From: Bradyrhizobium canariense
Lineage (GTDB): Bacteria; Pseudomonadota; Alphaproteobacteria; Rhizobiales; Xanthobacteraceae
Assembly (NCBI RefSeq): GCF_019402665.1
Contig: NZ_VSST01000063.1
Span: 1 to 64,000 of the forward strand
Reading direction: 5' to 3'
Length of the DNA stretch: 64,000 nt
Shown here: positions 38,168 to 47,112 of the stretch, piece by piece
How the letters are laid out: every line of letters begins with the position of its first letter
Position numbering within the stretch: position 1 is the stretch's first letter
Notes under the pieces: model-generated
What the model was told of the DNA's origin: nothing
Seen by the model: only the letters and a program-made list of their open reading frames with translations
The model's database searches: none
Made by a program: the position numbers and the translations under genes

Positions 38168-39154
38168 AGGGGTCATCTGCCAGGTGGTCTGGCGGATCGA
38201 CAGGATGCCCCAGAAAAAGCCAAGTGCCCACGCGAAGTGCATCACGACAGCGGCCGGCAGCGCAAGCAACCCGCAAATCGAGCGATGCTTTTGTGCAATT
38301 GTCACTGCAGTAAGCCCAAGTATCGCCAGATAAGCCATCGGCAATGTCAACAGTACAGGTGCGAATGGAGACAGAACGATGGCGCAGAACATCAACGCGA
38401 CGTGAGTCGGTACCAGGAACTGGCGCAGTCGCAACGATCCGGGATGCCGTCTCACGGTTCTCGATCGACCGCGACCGTAGTTGAAGTACTGCTTCGCCAG
38501 GCTCAGAAAACCCGACCTCGGTCGATATGAAAGGCGGATGTCCGAATCCAGAAATATCCGGCCGCCGATTGCACGCAGCCGGCAGTCAAACTCTGCATCT
38601 TCATTGTGAGTGAAGGTTTCATCGTAACCACCGGCCCTGCGAAAGGCGTCGATGGTCATCGCTGCGTGATGTCCATGATCGACAAAGCCGCTTTTCTTTC
38701 CGCCGCGATGTGCCGATCCGCCCGAACCGACCTTTGTGTCCGATACCCAGGCGACGGCCTTTTGCAGGCAGCCGTCACCGCGCGAGTCCATAGGGACCAC
38801 GACCGAGTCGGCTTGGCGCTCGTCCAAGGTCTTGAGGAGGCGCGAAATATAGTCCGTCGGATATTGGCAATGGGCGTCACACCGCACCAGGACCTGCGCT
38901 GCAGCACCGTAGACTTGTACGGCCAGATTAACCCCGGCGCTCTGCAGCCGCTGCGGATTGCGCAACAGATGGACGCCGGCAATCTCCTCGGCCAGCTGGC
39001 GCACAATGTCAGCCGTCTCATCGGTGCTGCCGCCATCTGCAACCACGATTGTGCGATCTTCATGAACGCTGTCGCTAGCGAGGTTACGGACAACGGTCTC
39101 GATGTGGGGAGCCTCATTCAATACCGGTACGACGATCAGGACTTTTCTGGACAC
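38156..39154 (-). CDS. ExoA-like glycosyltransferase family 2, membrane-associated
   Basis: 332 residues; GTG start at 39154. VLIVVPVLNEAPHIETVV, RTIVVADGGSTDETADIV, LVRCDAHCQYPTDYI and THNEDAEFDCRLR mark a GT2 enzyme of the ExoA class, with C-terminal membrane helices (VALMFCAIVLSPFAPVLLTL and after). ExoA adds the beta-1,3-glucose in succinoglycan; here the same linkage type is only a guess. Overlaps the 3' end of the GT4 gene tail to tail. Confidence 0.9.
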   Translation of the reverse strand: MSRKVLIVVPVLNEAPHIETVVRNLASDSVHEDRTIVVADGGSTDETADIVRQLAEEIAGVHLLRNPQRLQSAGVNLAVQVYGAAAQVLVRCDAHCQYPTDYISRLLKTLDERQADSVVVPMDSRGDGCLQKAVAWVSDTKVGSGGSAHRGGKKSGFVDHGHHAAMTIDAFRRAGGYDETFTHNEDAEFDCRLRAIGGRIFLDSDIRLSYRPRSGFLSLAKQYFNYGRGRSRTVRRHPGSLRLRQFLVPTHVALMFCAIVLSPFAPVLLTLPMAYLAILGLTAVTIAQKHRSICGLLALPAAVVMHFAWALGFFWGILSIRQTTWQMTPSVS

Positions 39155-39400
39155 GGTTTAGCTACCATCCTGCGGTTCTTTGCTCAATCCGTTGGCAGGC
39201 ACAGCATTGTTCTCTGATGCTCGCCAACGGATGTGTCGACGGTCAAATATAACAATGGCCAACTCGTGACCTGCCGCTCTTTTGTTGCCTTGATCAGCCA
39301 GTATGCTCAGCTACCAAGCCATAAAATGGCGATATATTTTGGTGGATACTGTGTGGCCGATCGCCTGAAGATCCGGCATCAAACCTGACCGGAGCGATAT

Positions 39401-39787
39401 GTGAAAATTGTTGTCGCCGTCTTCGCGTTGTTGCTCGCGCTATGTCATCCTGCATCAGCTGATCCGATGACACTTGATTTTTCATGGGGCGGGACACGCG
39501 GCTGTATCACACTTTTCCCAAATCCCGAGATCCGACTGAGCAATGTTCCCGTGGGCGCCACGTCGATGTCGCTCACACTAGCGCAAGGCACCCGAGAGAT
39601 GGGAGGCCAGGACGTTCCGGTTCCCCGTAACGGCGTTGTGCCGTCTGGGACGGTCCGGACATTTGGTCCTTGCAAGCCTGGAATGTACGAATGGACCGCT
39701 CTGGCGAAATCATCGACAGGGCAGGTTCTCTCGGAAGCGCATCAAACGCGGTTCTATCCCGCGGACGAAACCGCCACGAGGCAATAG
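39401..39787 (+). CDS. Small secreted protein with PEBP-like fold
   Basis: 128 residues; GTG start (ggagcgatat upstream). Signal peptide to near residue 20 (LCHPASADP). The core DFSWGGTRGCITLFPNPEIRLSNVPVGATSMSLTL and VRTFGPCKPGMYEWTALAKS resembles the beginning and end of phosphatidylethanolamine-binding (PEBP/YbhB) proteins, although the usual DPD and GxHRY motifs are lacking. Two Cys could form a disulphide. Just upstream of the large UXS operon but about 280 bases away. Function unknown. Confidence 0.65.
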   Translation: MKIVVAVFALLLALCHPASADPMTLDFSWGGTRGCITLFPNPEIRLSNVPVGATSMSLTLAQGTREMGGQDVPVPRNGVVPSGTVRTFGPCKPGMYEWTALAKSSTGQVLSEAHQTRFYPADETATRQ

Positions 39788-40068
39788 TTTCATAGCAATG
39801 CGCGCACCAAGGATACCGCTCGCGGCTGCATCCGACACGAGGGGCCGCAGGGGCGCATTTGTCGATTTTGTCAGATGGTTGCTGACCTAAATTCGATGTG
39901 ACGAAAGTGTCGAGGCCTTGCAACTGCGCGTTCCCGGTTCCTGCGTCCCACCTGCGGCTGCGTCGGAGCCACGCATCGCACCAACTCAGGCCACAATTGC
40001 TTTAGATAAGGATCAGCTGGAATTTGGAAGTCGGAGAGTTGACAACAAGAATTTGTGACGAGGAGTAA

Positions 40069-41040
40069 ATGTTGGCGCGAACGAGGCGAATCCTTGTAAC
40101 GGGCGGTGCCGGCTTTTTGGGTTCGCACCTCTGCGAACGGTTGGTAAGCGCCGGAAACGAAGTTTTGTGTGTCGATAATTTCTACACCGGCTCAAAGGAT
40201 AATCTGACTGGATTGCTTTCCAACCAAAAAGTTGAAGTAATCCGGCATGACATCACATTTCCTCTCTATGTGGAAGTCGACGAGATATTCAACCTCGCGT
40301 GCCCGGCCAGTCCAATTCATTACCAGCACGATCCTGTTCAAACGACCAAAACGAGCGTGCATGGTTCCATCAACATGCTTGGGCTGGCCAAGAGGATACG
40401 CGCAAAAATTCTGCAGGCGTCGACTTCGGAAGTTTACGGTGATCCCGAGGTTCATCCGCAAGACGAAACCTATTGGGGCAGGGTCAATCCGATCGGGCCG
40501 CGCTCGTGCTACGATGAGGGAAAGCGGTGCGCGGAAACACTGTTTTTCGACTATCGGCGGCAACACAAGCTTTCGATAAAGGTTGCCCGCATCTTCAATA
40601 CTTACGGTCCACGTATGCGTCCCTATGACGGGCGTGTCATTTCCAATTTCATTGTGCAGGCACTAACCAATCAACCAATCACAATTTACGGTGACGGGCA
40701 GCAGACACGCTCATTCTGCTACGTCGATGACCTGATCGACGGTCTGGTCCGGCTGATGAACACATGTGATGACGTCGTCGGTCCTATGAATCTCGGCAAC
40801 CCCGCTGAGATCACAATGCTTGAATTGGCCGGGATGATCGTGGACCTCACTGGATCCAGATCGGCTATCGAATTCATGCCGCTTCCGATCGACGATCCCA
40901 AGCAACGCCGACCCAACATCAGTTTGGCCCAGAAATCGTTGGGATGGCTTCCATCCTTCTCGTTGCGCGACGGCTTACGCAAAACCATTGCATATTTCGA
41001 GAGCCTAATGATTGCGCGGGGAGCGGAAGCGGCGAGATGA
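40069..41040 (+). CDS. UDP-glucuronate decarboxylase (UDP-xylose synthase)
   Basis: 323 residues, ATG after gacgaggagtaa. GGAGFLGSHL (12-21) NAD loop, FNLACPASPIHYQHDPVQT (the UXS hallmark), STSEVYGDPEVHPQ, SCYDEGKRCAE (Tyr148, Lys152), ARIFNTYGPRM and RSFCYVDDLIDG. It makes UDP-xylose from UDP-glucuronate. First gene of a tight operon; its TGA overlaps the next ATG (ATGA at 41037-41040). In Sinorhizobium meliloti a Uxs gene next to a Uxe gene makes UDP-xylose and UDP-arabinose, a close parallel. Confidence 0.95.
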   Translation: MLARTRRILVTGGAGFLGSHLCERLVSAGNEVLCVDNFYTGSKDNLTGLLSNQKVEVIRHDITFPLYVEVDEIFNLACPASPIHYQHDPVQTTKTSVHGSINMLGLAKRIRAKILQASTSEVYGDPEVHPQDETYWGRVNPIGPRSCYDEGKRCAETLFFDYRRQHKLSIKVARIFNTYGPRMRPYDGRVISNFIVQALTNQPITIYGDGQQTRSFCYVDDLIDGLVRLMNTCDDVVGPMNLGNPAEITMLELAGMIVDLTGSRSAIEFMPLPIDDPKQRRPNISLAQKSLGWLPSFSLRDGLRKTIAYFESLMIARGAEAAR

Positions 41041-42020
41041 AAAAGACTGTTCTTGTCACTGGTGGTGCTGGCTACGTCGGCTCGCATTGCTGCAAGGCGT
41101 TTGCGATGGCGGGCTGGAACGTCGTGACGCTCGACAATCTTTCCCGAGGCTGGCGCGATGCTGTGCGCTGGGGACCGTTGGTCGAGTGCGATATTCGCAA
41201 TTCAGCCGGCGTACGCGCAGCGCTGGAAACCTACAAGCCTGACCTCGTCGCGCAGTTTGCGGCACTGGCTTATGTCGGCGAATCGGTGGCTGATCCCGCC
41301 ATTTACTACGATAACAACACGAGAGGAACGCTTGCCCTCCTGGATGCCATGCGGGCGGTCGGCTGTTCGCGCGTGCTCTTTTCCAGCACGTGTGCCAGTT
41401 ACGGAGTACCCACGCGCACCCCGATAGACGAAACGCATCCGCAGGCGCCGATTAGTCCCTATGGATGGTCCAAGATGATTATCGAGCGTATGCTCGAGGA
41501 CTTCGGTCGCGCGTACGAGATGTCGTCGGTTTCGCTGCGCTATTTCAACGCGGCGGGCTGTGATCCTGATGGCGAGATCGGCGAGCGCCACGAACCGGAG
41601 ACGCACGCCATTCCGCTGGCGATCGAAGCGGTGCGCCGACCCGATCGGCCTTTCACCATTCTGGGAACGGACTTTCCGACGCCGGACGGCACTGCAATAA
41701 GGGACTATATACACGTCACTGACCTGGCGCAGGCCCACCTTCTGGCAGGTGACATGCTGGTGGCTCGAGGCGGTACTCATGTCTTCAATCTCGGTACGGG
41801 GGTTGGCACGAGTGTGCTCGAACTAGTAGAGGCGGTGAAGCGTGTCTCCGGAAAGGACCCGGTCGTCCGCCGCGGCCCACGCCGCCCAGGGGACCCGCCC
41901 ACGCTCGTCGCCTCCTTTGCCAAAGCCAAGCGGGAGCTCGGTTGGAGCCCGTGGCAATCCGAGATCGATTTCATTATCAAGACCGCACTGAGGTGGAGCG
42001 ATAGCCACCCGCCGGCATGA
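41037..42020 (+). CDS. UDP-sugar 4-epimerase (GalE/Uxe type)
   Basis: 327 residues. GGAGYVGSHCCK (9-20), AALAYVGESVADPAIYY, FSSTCASYG, SPYGWSKMIIE (Tyr142, Lys146) and AIRDYIHVTDLAQAH. A UDP-glucose 4-epimerase by family, but its place right behind UDP-xylose synthase makes UDP-xylose to UDP-arabinose conversion a good alternative. The gene starts in the ATGA overlap with the synthase. Confidence 0.93.
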   Translation: MKKTVLVTGGAGYVGSHCCKAFAMAGWNVVTLDNLSRGWRDAVRWGPLVECDIRNSAGVRAALETYKPDLVAQFAALAYVGESVADPAIYYDNNTRGTLALLDAMRAVGCSRVLFSSTCASYGVPTRTPIDETHPQAPISPYGWSKMIIERMLEDFGRAYEMSSVSLRYFNAAGCDPDGEIGERHEPETHAIPLAIEAVRRPDRPFTILGTDFPTPDGTAIRDYIHVTDLAQAHLLAGDMLVARGGTHVFNLGTGVGTSVLELVEAVKRVSGKDPVVRRGPRRPGDPPTLVASFAKAKRELGWSPWQSEIDFIIKTALRWSDSHPPA

Positions 42021-42032
42021 TTGCGCACGAAG

Positions 42033-43193
42033 ATGATCGACACCTCATTCGCAAGAATTGGATTGGGAAGAGGCGTGACGCATGTCTCCGTGACGTCGGC
42101 GTCCGATGTTGCGGAAACGACGTTGAGCGAGGGCATGACGGTGTTCTGGCGTGCCAACCAACCGATCGGCCATGTGCTGATGCATGAAGGCCAGATAACG
42201 GACGCCAGGATCGATCATATCAACGACAGCTTTCTGTCAGCTGTCGACTCCAAAGTGCGAACCCCGACGAAAGTGAGGCTCTCGGCGAGCGTGGTGATCT
42301 GCACGCGCGATCGTCCGGACGAGCTGAGCAAATGCTTGTCGTCGTTGCCGCGGCAGACCCATCCTCCACGAGAAATCATTGTGGTGGACAATGCATCGCG
42401 CGATCGGAGGACGCGGGATGTCGCGTTGGCCGCGGCAGCAACTTATATTCGCGAGGATCGCCCCGGTCTGGATATTGCGCGCAATGCCGGCGCGCTCCAA
42501 GCGACCGGAGATATTGTCGCCTATACGGACGACGATGTGCTGCTTCACCCGCGCTGGCTGGAGCAACTGACATCTGCGTTTGACTCTCCCGAGATCGGTG
42601 CAGTGACTGGGCTTGTGCTTCCCGCCGAGCTCGCGACCGAGGCGCAACGGCATTTCGAGACGTATTGGGGATTTGGCAAGGGCTATCGCGAACAGGATTA
42701 CGACCCCGCAGTTTTCCGATCTCATCGCGGCCAGGTTCTTGCCGCGTGGGAGATCGGCGCCGGAGCGAGCATGGCGTTCCGGCGCGAGGTGTTTCAGGCC
42801 GTCGGGCTCTTTGATGAGCGCCTGGACGTCGGTCAGGCCGGTTGCTCGGGCGACTCGGAGTACTGGTATCGATTGCTCGCGGGCGGCTACACGTGTCGTT
42901 ATACTCCGGCGTCAGTCGCATTCCACTTTCACCGCAGTACAATGGATGGACTGGCCAGCCAGATCTATCACTACATGCGCGGTCATGCAGCCGCACTTTT
43001 GGTGCAGTATGAGCGAACGGGGATCTCGGCGAACCGGTGTCTGGCCTACTATTACAAGCCGCGTTGGTATCTCTATCGGCTGCTCCGGAATGCAATGGAA
43101 GGAGGGAGCATTCGCGACCGCTTCCTCAAAGAGGAGGTGACGGGGTATTTCGCCGGATTGCTGTTCTATCATCGCCGAAGGTTTCGAAGATGA
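42033..43193 (+). CDS. Glycosyltransferase family 2 with N-terminal extension
   Basis: 386 residues from ATG 42033 (TTG at 42021 also open). About the first 80 residues (MTVFWRANQPIGHVLMHEGQ) are a small domain not usual for GT2. The GT-A part has SASVVICTRDRPDELSKCL, EIIVVDNASRD, GDIVAYTDDDVLLHPRW and QAGCSGDSEYWYRLLAGGY. The C terminus is long and helical. It adds a sugar to a lipid-linked acceptor in this operon. The next gene begins in an ATGA overlap with its stop. Confidence 0.92.
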   Translation: MIDTSFARIGLGRGVTHVSVTSASDVAETTLSEGMTVFWRANQPIGHVLMHEGQITDARIDHINDSFLSAVDSKVRTPTKVRLSASVVICTRDRPDELSKCLSSLPRQTHPPREIIVVDNASRDRRTRDVALAAAATYIREDRPGLDIARNAGALQATGDIVAYTDDDVLLHPRWLEQLTSAFDSPEIGAVTGLVLPAELATEAQRHFETYWGFGKGYREQDYDPAVFRSHRGQVLAAWEIGAGASMAFRREVFQAVGLFDERLDVGQAGCSGDSEYWYRLLAGGYTCRYTPASVAFHFHRSTMDGLASQIYHYMRGHAAALLVQYERTGISANRCLAYYYKPRWYLYRLLRNAMEGGSIRDRFLKEEVTGYFAGLLFYHRRRFRR

Positions 43194-46120
43194 CGGCCCA
43201 TCCGCGTACGTCCGTCGTGGTGGCCGCCCGCGATGCTGCAGGTACCATTGCCGAAACGCTTGACGGCCTGCTCGCGCAGCGCGACCTCGACTGGGAAGCT
43301 CTTGTCGTGGATGACGGTTCGACCGATGCCACGGCCGCGATCGTCGCCGAATATGCGGCGCGGGATTCCCGCTTTCGGGTTCTGCAGTCTGGCGGAGTAG
43401 GCGCTTCAGGTGCCCGCAATAAGGGAATTGCAAGCGCGCGCGGCGAACGAATACTGTTCCTTGACAGTGACGATTGGATTGATCGGTCCTTCCTTGCCCG
43501 AATGAATGATGCGCTGGATCTCGATCCTTCGGCGGTGGCTGCCTATTGCAACTGTTGCCGGGTCATGCCTGACGGCAGTGAATCTCCCGTTCGCTGCGAT
43601 CCGGCCATCCAGGACAACGCCTTCGAGCGGTTCGCTCGTACGTGTGCCACGTTCATTCATGGCGTGCTCGTCTTGAAGAGCGCTGTTGCAAAGGTCGGCG
43701 GCTTTGAGGCCAGCCTCCGCACGTGCGAAGATTGGGACCTGTGGCAACGGATCGCCCGCTGCGGCGGCAGGTGGATCCATGTTGATGAGAAATTGAGCTA
43801 TTACCGGACAAGCGACCGTTCACTGACGCAAGATGTCAAACGGATGCTGGCCGACGCGCAGGTGGTCATTGCTCGCGGATTTTCGAGTGATGATCGCGTT
43901 AGCGCGCCGGCACCCGCACATCGGGCGGGAGCGTCAACTGCATACGGCGGCGCCGCGGCGGCGTACGCGTACTTCGCGCTCTGGTGTGCCGGATTTGAAT
44001 GCGGGCGCAGAAACGCCAGCCATCCAATGCTGGAAACGCTCAGGGACATTCCAAAAGCCCAGACGGCGGCGGACGAGATCACCAGCGTCCTGCTCGAAGC
44101 CGTCGTGGTCGGCGCCAGAACGGTGCCTGCCAAGTTGGCGGAACGGTGGTCGCAGTACGGGGACGGGGTAACCGGCCTCATCTTGGCAATCGGCTGTGCG
44201 TGGAACGACCCCGCGGCGGGGCGAAAGTGCCAATACAGGTTTGAGCGGAAAGTGCTCGAGTATGACGACCTTTCGGCACCCAGGGTGCTCACACTGACGC
44301 TCGGCATGCGCGTTGACCTTCGCCGTATCGCCACCATCAGGCCGATCGGGACCATTGATCGATTATACGTCTATCTCTGCGACGGCCCTCGCATCCTGGC
44401 GCTGCTGGATATTGGTGCCCTCGGCACTATCGACAGCCGGTTCTGGATCGCGCTGGCCTCCAATGGCCTGGTTCATTCCCAGATCAGAGCACAGCTCGGA
44501 AATCTCGTTCGTGCAAGAATCGAACTTCACAAGTGGACCGGAATGCTTCGTCGTTTCATGCGAGACGGCCGAGATACTCACCGGGCGCGACTGCGCGAGC
44601 TGGCCTCGCGAGCTTCAGGCCAGGCGCGGCCGCTGGCCATTTCGGGTATACCCGATTCCAGCAGCCGGATTCGATGTGCCGAAAGGTCTCGACACACCGC
44701 GCGCAAGCAATTTTGGGAAGGTCTGTTCGAGCAGGAAGATCCCTGGAACTACGGTTCGCCGTATGAACAGGAAAAGTACAGCCGGCAACTTGAGCTCCTT
44801 CCAGACCAACCAGTGGACGACGCGCTTGAGCTTGCCTGTGCGGAGGGACATTTCACGCGGCAATTGGCTCCCAGGGTCAAGCGCCTCCAGGCCACCGATA
44901 TTTCGACTAAGGCGCTCGATCGCGCCCGTGTCCGGTGCAATGGGCATCAGAATATCGAATTCTCCCAACTGGATTTGTCCGCCAATCCGCTCCCGCAGGA
45001 CATCGATCTGATCGTCTGCTCCGAGGTCCTTTACTACCTCGATGACGAGGCTGAACTCCAATCGGTGGCGAAGCGACTGGTGCAGGCGCTGCGTCCTGGC
45101 GGTTACCTGGTGGTTGGGCACGCCTTTGTGCTGAAGGACAACATGTCGCGAACGGGGCTCGACTGGGAGAGTCCGTATGGGGCGGAGACGATCACGCGAA
45201 TTATCCAGAGCGTACCCGGACTTGCCCTGGAGACGTCGATCGAGACGGAGCTGTACCGTATCGATCGATTCAGGCGGTTACTCCCGGGTGAAGCTGCCCC
45301 TGACACACAGGTGAAATGCGCGGCTATCGACGCCCCGATTGAAGTCGAGGTTGTGCGGTACATCGTGTGGGGTGGTGCCGTCGCGCGCAGGTCTGACGTC
45401 GCGCAATCCGAAAGACGCGCGCACGCTCCGGTCCTGATGTACCACAGAGTTGCGGTTGAAGGACCACGTGAATTGGCGCGGTACCGGCTGTCTCCCGATG
45501 CGTTCCGGCAACAGATGCTGTGGCTTCGCCGCAATGGATACCATACCATCAATTCGGATCAGCTCGCCTGGTTCGTGGCAAGCAATCATCCGTTCGTCGG
45601 CAGGCCGGTGCTGATCACCTTCGACGATGGGTACGAGGATTTTGCCGAGCATGCATGGCCGATCTTGCAGGCAAACGATTTCTCGGCAGAGGTGTTCGTT
45701 GCGACCGACTTCGTGGGAAAGCGGGCGGAATGGGATGCTCCGTTCGGAGAGCCCGCTCCACTGCTCGACGCGGTCAGGATCGCCGGGCTTGCCGCCGAGG
45801 GCGTATCCTTTGGTAGCCATTTGGCGAGCCATCCGCGCGGCGAGGAACTTGCGACCTGGACTCTCGCCGAGGAATTGACGCGATCTCGTGCACAGTTGGA
45901 ACGATGGCTTAGGCGACCCGTAACGTCACTTGCCGCGCCTTTTGGCTCCACAGATCAGCGGCTTGGAATTCTCGCAGCCGAATGCGGCTACAAGACGCTG
46001 TTCAATACTGTCAACCGGGCCGCCACACTAAGGGACAATTTGTTAGACCTGCCGCGAATTGAGATCAGAGGCGATTTTACGCTGGACACATTCGCGCGCT
46101 GCCTGGAGCAGTATCAATGA
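43190..46120 (+). CDS. Trifunctional fusion: GT2, NodS-like methyltransferase and NodB-like polysaccharide deacetylase
   Basis: 976 residues; start chosen at the ATG that overlaps the previous stop, not the open frame from 43037. Residues 1-220 are GT2: RTSVVVAARDAAGTI, VVDDGSTDA (40-48), LFLDSDDW (89-96) and CEDWDLWQ. About 310-500 hold an unassigned beta-rich part. 505-700 are a class I methyltransferase: EQEDPWNYGSPYEQEKY, ALELACAEGHFTRQLA (motif I), ATDIS and VCSEVLYYLDD, the NodS pattern. 745-976 are a deacetylase: PVLMYHRV, LITFDDGYEDF (Asp812/813), SHLASH (His877, His881) and LPRIEI. One chain could add, methylate and N-deacetylate a sugar. Confidence 0.92.
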   Translation: MTAHPRTSVVVAARDAAGTIAETLDGLLAQRDLDWEALVVDDGSTDATAAIVAEYAARDSRFRVLQSGGVGASGARNKGIASARGERILFLDSDDWIDRSFLARMNDALDLDPSAVAAYCNCCRVMPDGSESPVRCDPAIQDNAFERFARTCATFIHGVLVLKSAVAKVGGFEASLRTCEDWDLWQRIARCGGRWIHVDEKLSYYRTSDRSLTQDVKRMLADAQVVIARGFSSDDRVSAPAPAHRAGASTAYGGAAAAYAYFALWCAGFECGRRNASHPMLETLRDIPKAQTAADEITSVLLEAVVVGARTVPAKLAERWSQYGDGVTGLILAIGCAWNDPAAGRKCQYRFERKVLEYDDLSAPRVLTLTLGMRVDLRRIATIRPIGTIDRLYVYLCDGPRILALLDIGALGTIDSRFWIALASNGLVHSQIRAQLGNLVRARIELHKWTGMLRRFMRDGRDTHRARLRELASRASGQARPLAISGIPDSSSRIRCAERSRHTARKQFWEGLFEQEDPWNYGSPYEQEKYSRQLELLPDQPVDDALELACAEGHFTRQLAPRVKRLQATDISTKALDRARVRCNGHQNIEFSQLDLSANPLPQDIDLIVCSEVLYYLDDEAELQSVAKRLVQALRPGGYLVVGHAFVLKDNMSRTGLDWESPYGAETITRIIQSVPGLALETSIETELYRIDRFRRLLPGEAAPDTQVKCAAIDAPIEVEVVRYIVWGGAVARRSDVAQSERRAHAPVLMYHRVAVEGPRELARYRLSPDAFRQQMLWLRRNGYHTINSDQLAWFVASNHPFVGRPVLITFDDGYEDFAEHAWPILQANDFSAEVFVATDFVGKRAEWDAPFGEPAPLLDAVRIAGLAAEGVSFGSHLASHPRGEELATWTLAEELTRSRAQLERWLRRPVTSLAAPFGSTDQRLGILAAECGYKTLFNTVNRAATLRDNLLDLPRIEIRGDFTLDTFARCLEQYQ

Positions 46121-47112
46121 ATATGGATGCGTTTCTGGTCGGTGTAGTTATTCCGGCCTTCAACGCCAGTGCAACGATCGACGAGACGCTTCGCAGCGTC
46201 AGATCCCAGTCGCACCGGGAGCTGGAAATTATTGTCGTGGACGACGGCTCCACAGACGACACGGTCGCAGTTGTGCAGCGGCATCTGATTCAGGATTCTC
46301 GAGTAACAATCATAGAACAAAGTAATGCGGGGGTGGCGGCCGCTCGGAATGCGGGCTGGCAGGCGGCGCGCGCGGACTTCGTCGCGTTCATTGATGCTGA
46401 TGATCTCTGGACGCCCTGCAAGATTAAACGACAGCTTCAAGCCTTGCTTGATGGAGGAGAACGGACTGGTCTTGTCTACAGCTGGTATGACTGGATCGAT
46501 GCCGATAGTCGCGTAAGCGCCAGGTCCGATCCCGTGTTTCATGCGGGCGAGGTGCTGGACTATCTCTGTCAGGGAAATTTCATCGGCAACGGCAGCTCGT
46601 CACTGGTCCGCCGAGAAGCCCTCATAGTTTCAAAAGGATTCGAGAGTGGACTCAGGGCATCGGGGGCAGAAGGCTGTGAAGATCTGCTGTTCTATTGCCG
46701 TGTCGCGGAAGCGTATCGTTTCGCGGTCGTGCCCGAGTACCAGATTGGATATCGCTACCTCCCGAACAACATGTCGAGCAACAAGACCCGGATGTTCCGG
46801 TCGTGGATGCTGGTCGCGGATGAGATCATGATGCGGCACCCCGAGCGCGCGGCGCTCCTTGACCTGGGCTTCAGAAACTATGCGCGTTGGTTGCTTCGGA
46901 GAGCTCTGACGGGCGGTGAGTTGTGGTACTTCGTTTCAATCTTTGGACTCCTTTTCAAACGGAATCCCTTGCTCGCGCTCAGGGTCGCGGTGCACGATGT
47001 GCCGCGGGATACCGTCTCGGAAATCCGGTGGAAATGGCGTCATCGGCGTCGCAGGGCGGTTCGACCCCCGGCTTCGTTGTTTGCCATCGGCGATCCCAGT
47101 CAATCGCTATGA
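46117..47112 (+). CDS. Glycosyltransferase family 2
   Basis: 331 residues, ATGA overlap with the trifunctional gene. VGVVIPAFNASATIDETL, LEIIVVDDGSTDDT, FVAFIDADDLWTP and GCEDLLFYCRVAE mark the catalytic domain. The C-terminal part has basic helices (EIRWKWRHRRRRAV) for membrane contact. It probably extends the glycan begun by the other two GT2 modules of this operon. Confidence 0.92.
   Translation: MNMDAFLVGVVIPAFNASATIDETLRSVRSQSHRELEIIVVDDGSTDDTVAVVQRHLIQDSRVTIIEQSNAGVAAARNAGWQAARADFVAFIDADDLWTPCKIKRQLQALLDGGERTGLVYSWYDWIDADSRVSARSDPVFHAGEVLDYLCQGNFIGNGSSSLVRREALIVSKGFESGLRASGAEGCEDLLFYCRVAEAYRFAVVPEYQIGYRYLPNNMSSNKTRMFRSWMLVADEIMMRHPERAALLDLGFRNYARWLLRRALTGGELWYFVSIFGLLFKRNPLLALRVAVHDVPRDTVSEIRWKWRHRRRRAVRPPASLFAIGDPSQSL

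Noticed and set aside
39788..40068. Possible nod box before the UXS operon, prompted by the NodS/NodB-like fusion
   Set aside because: I read the region for the ATC-N9-GAT repeat pattern and found none convincing.
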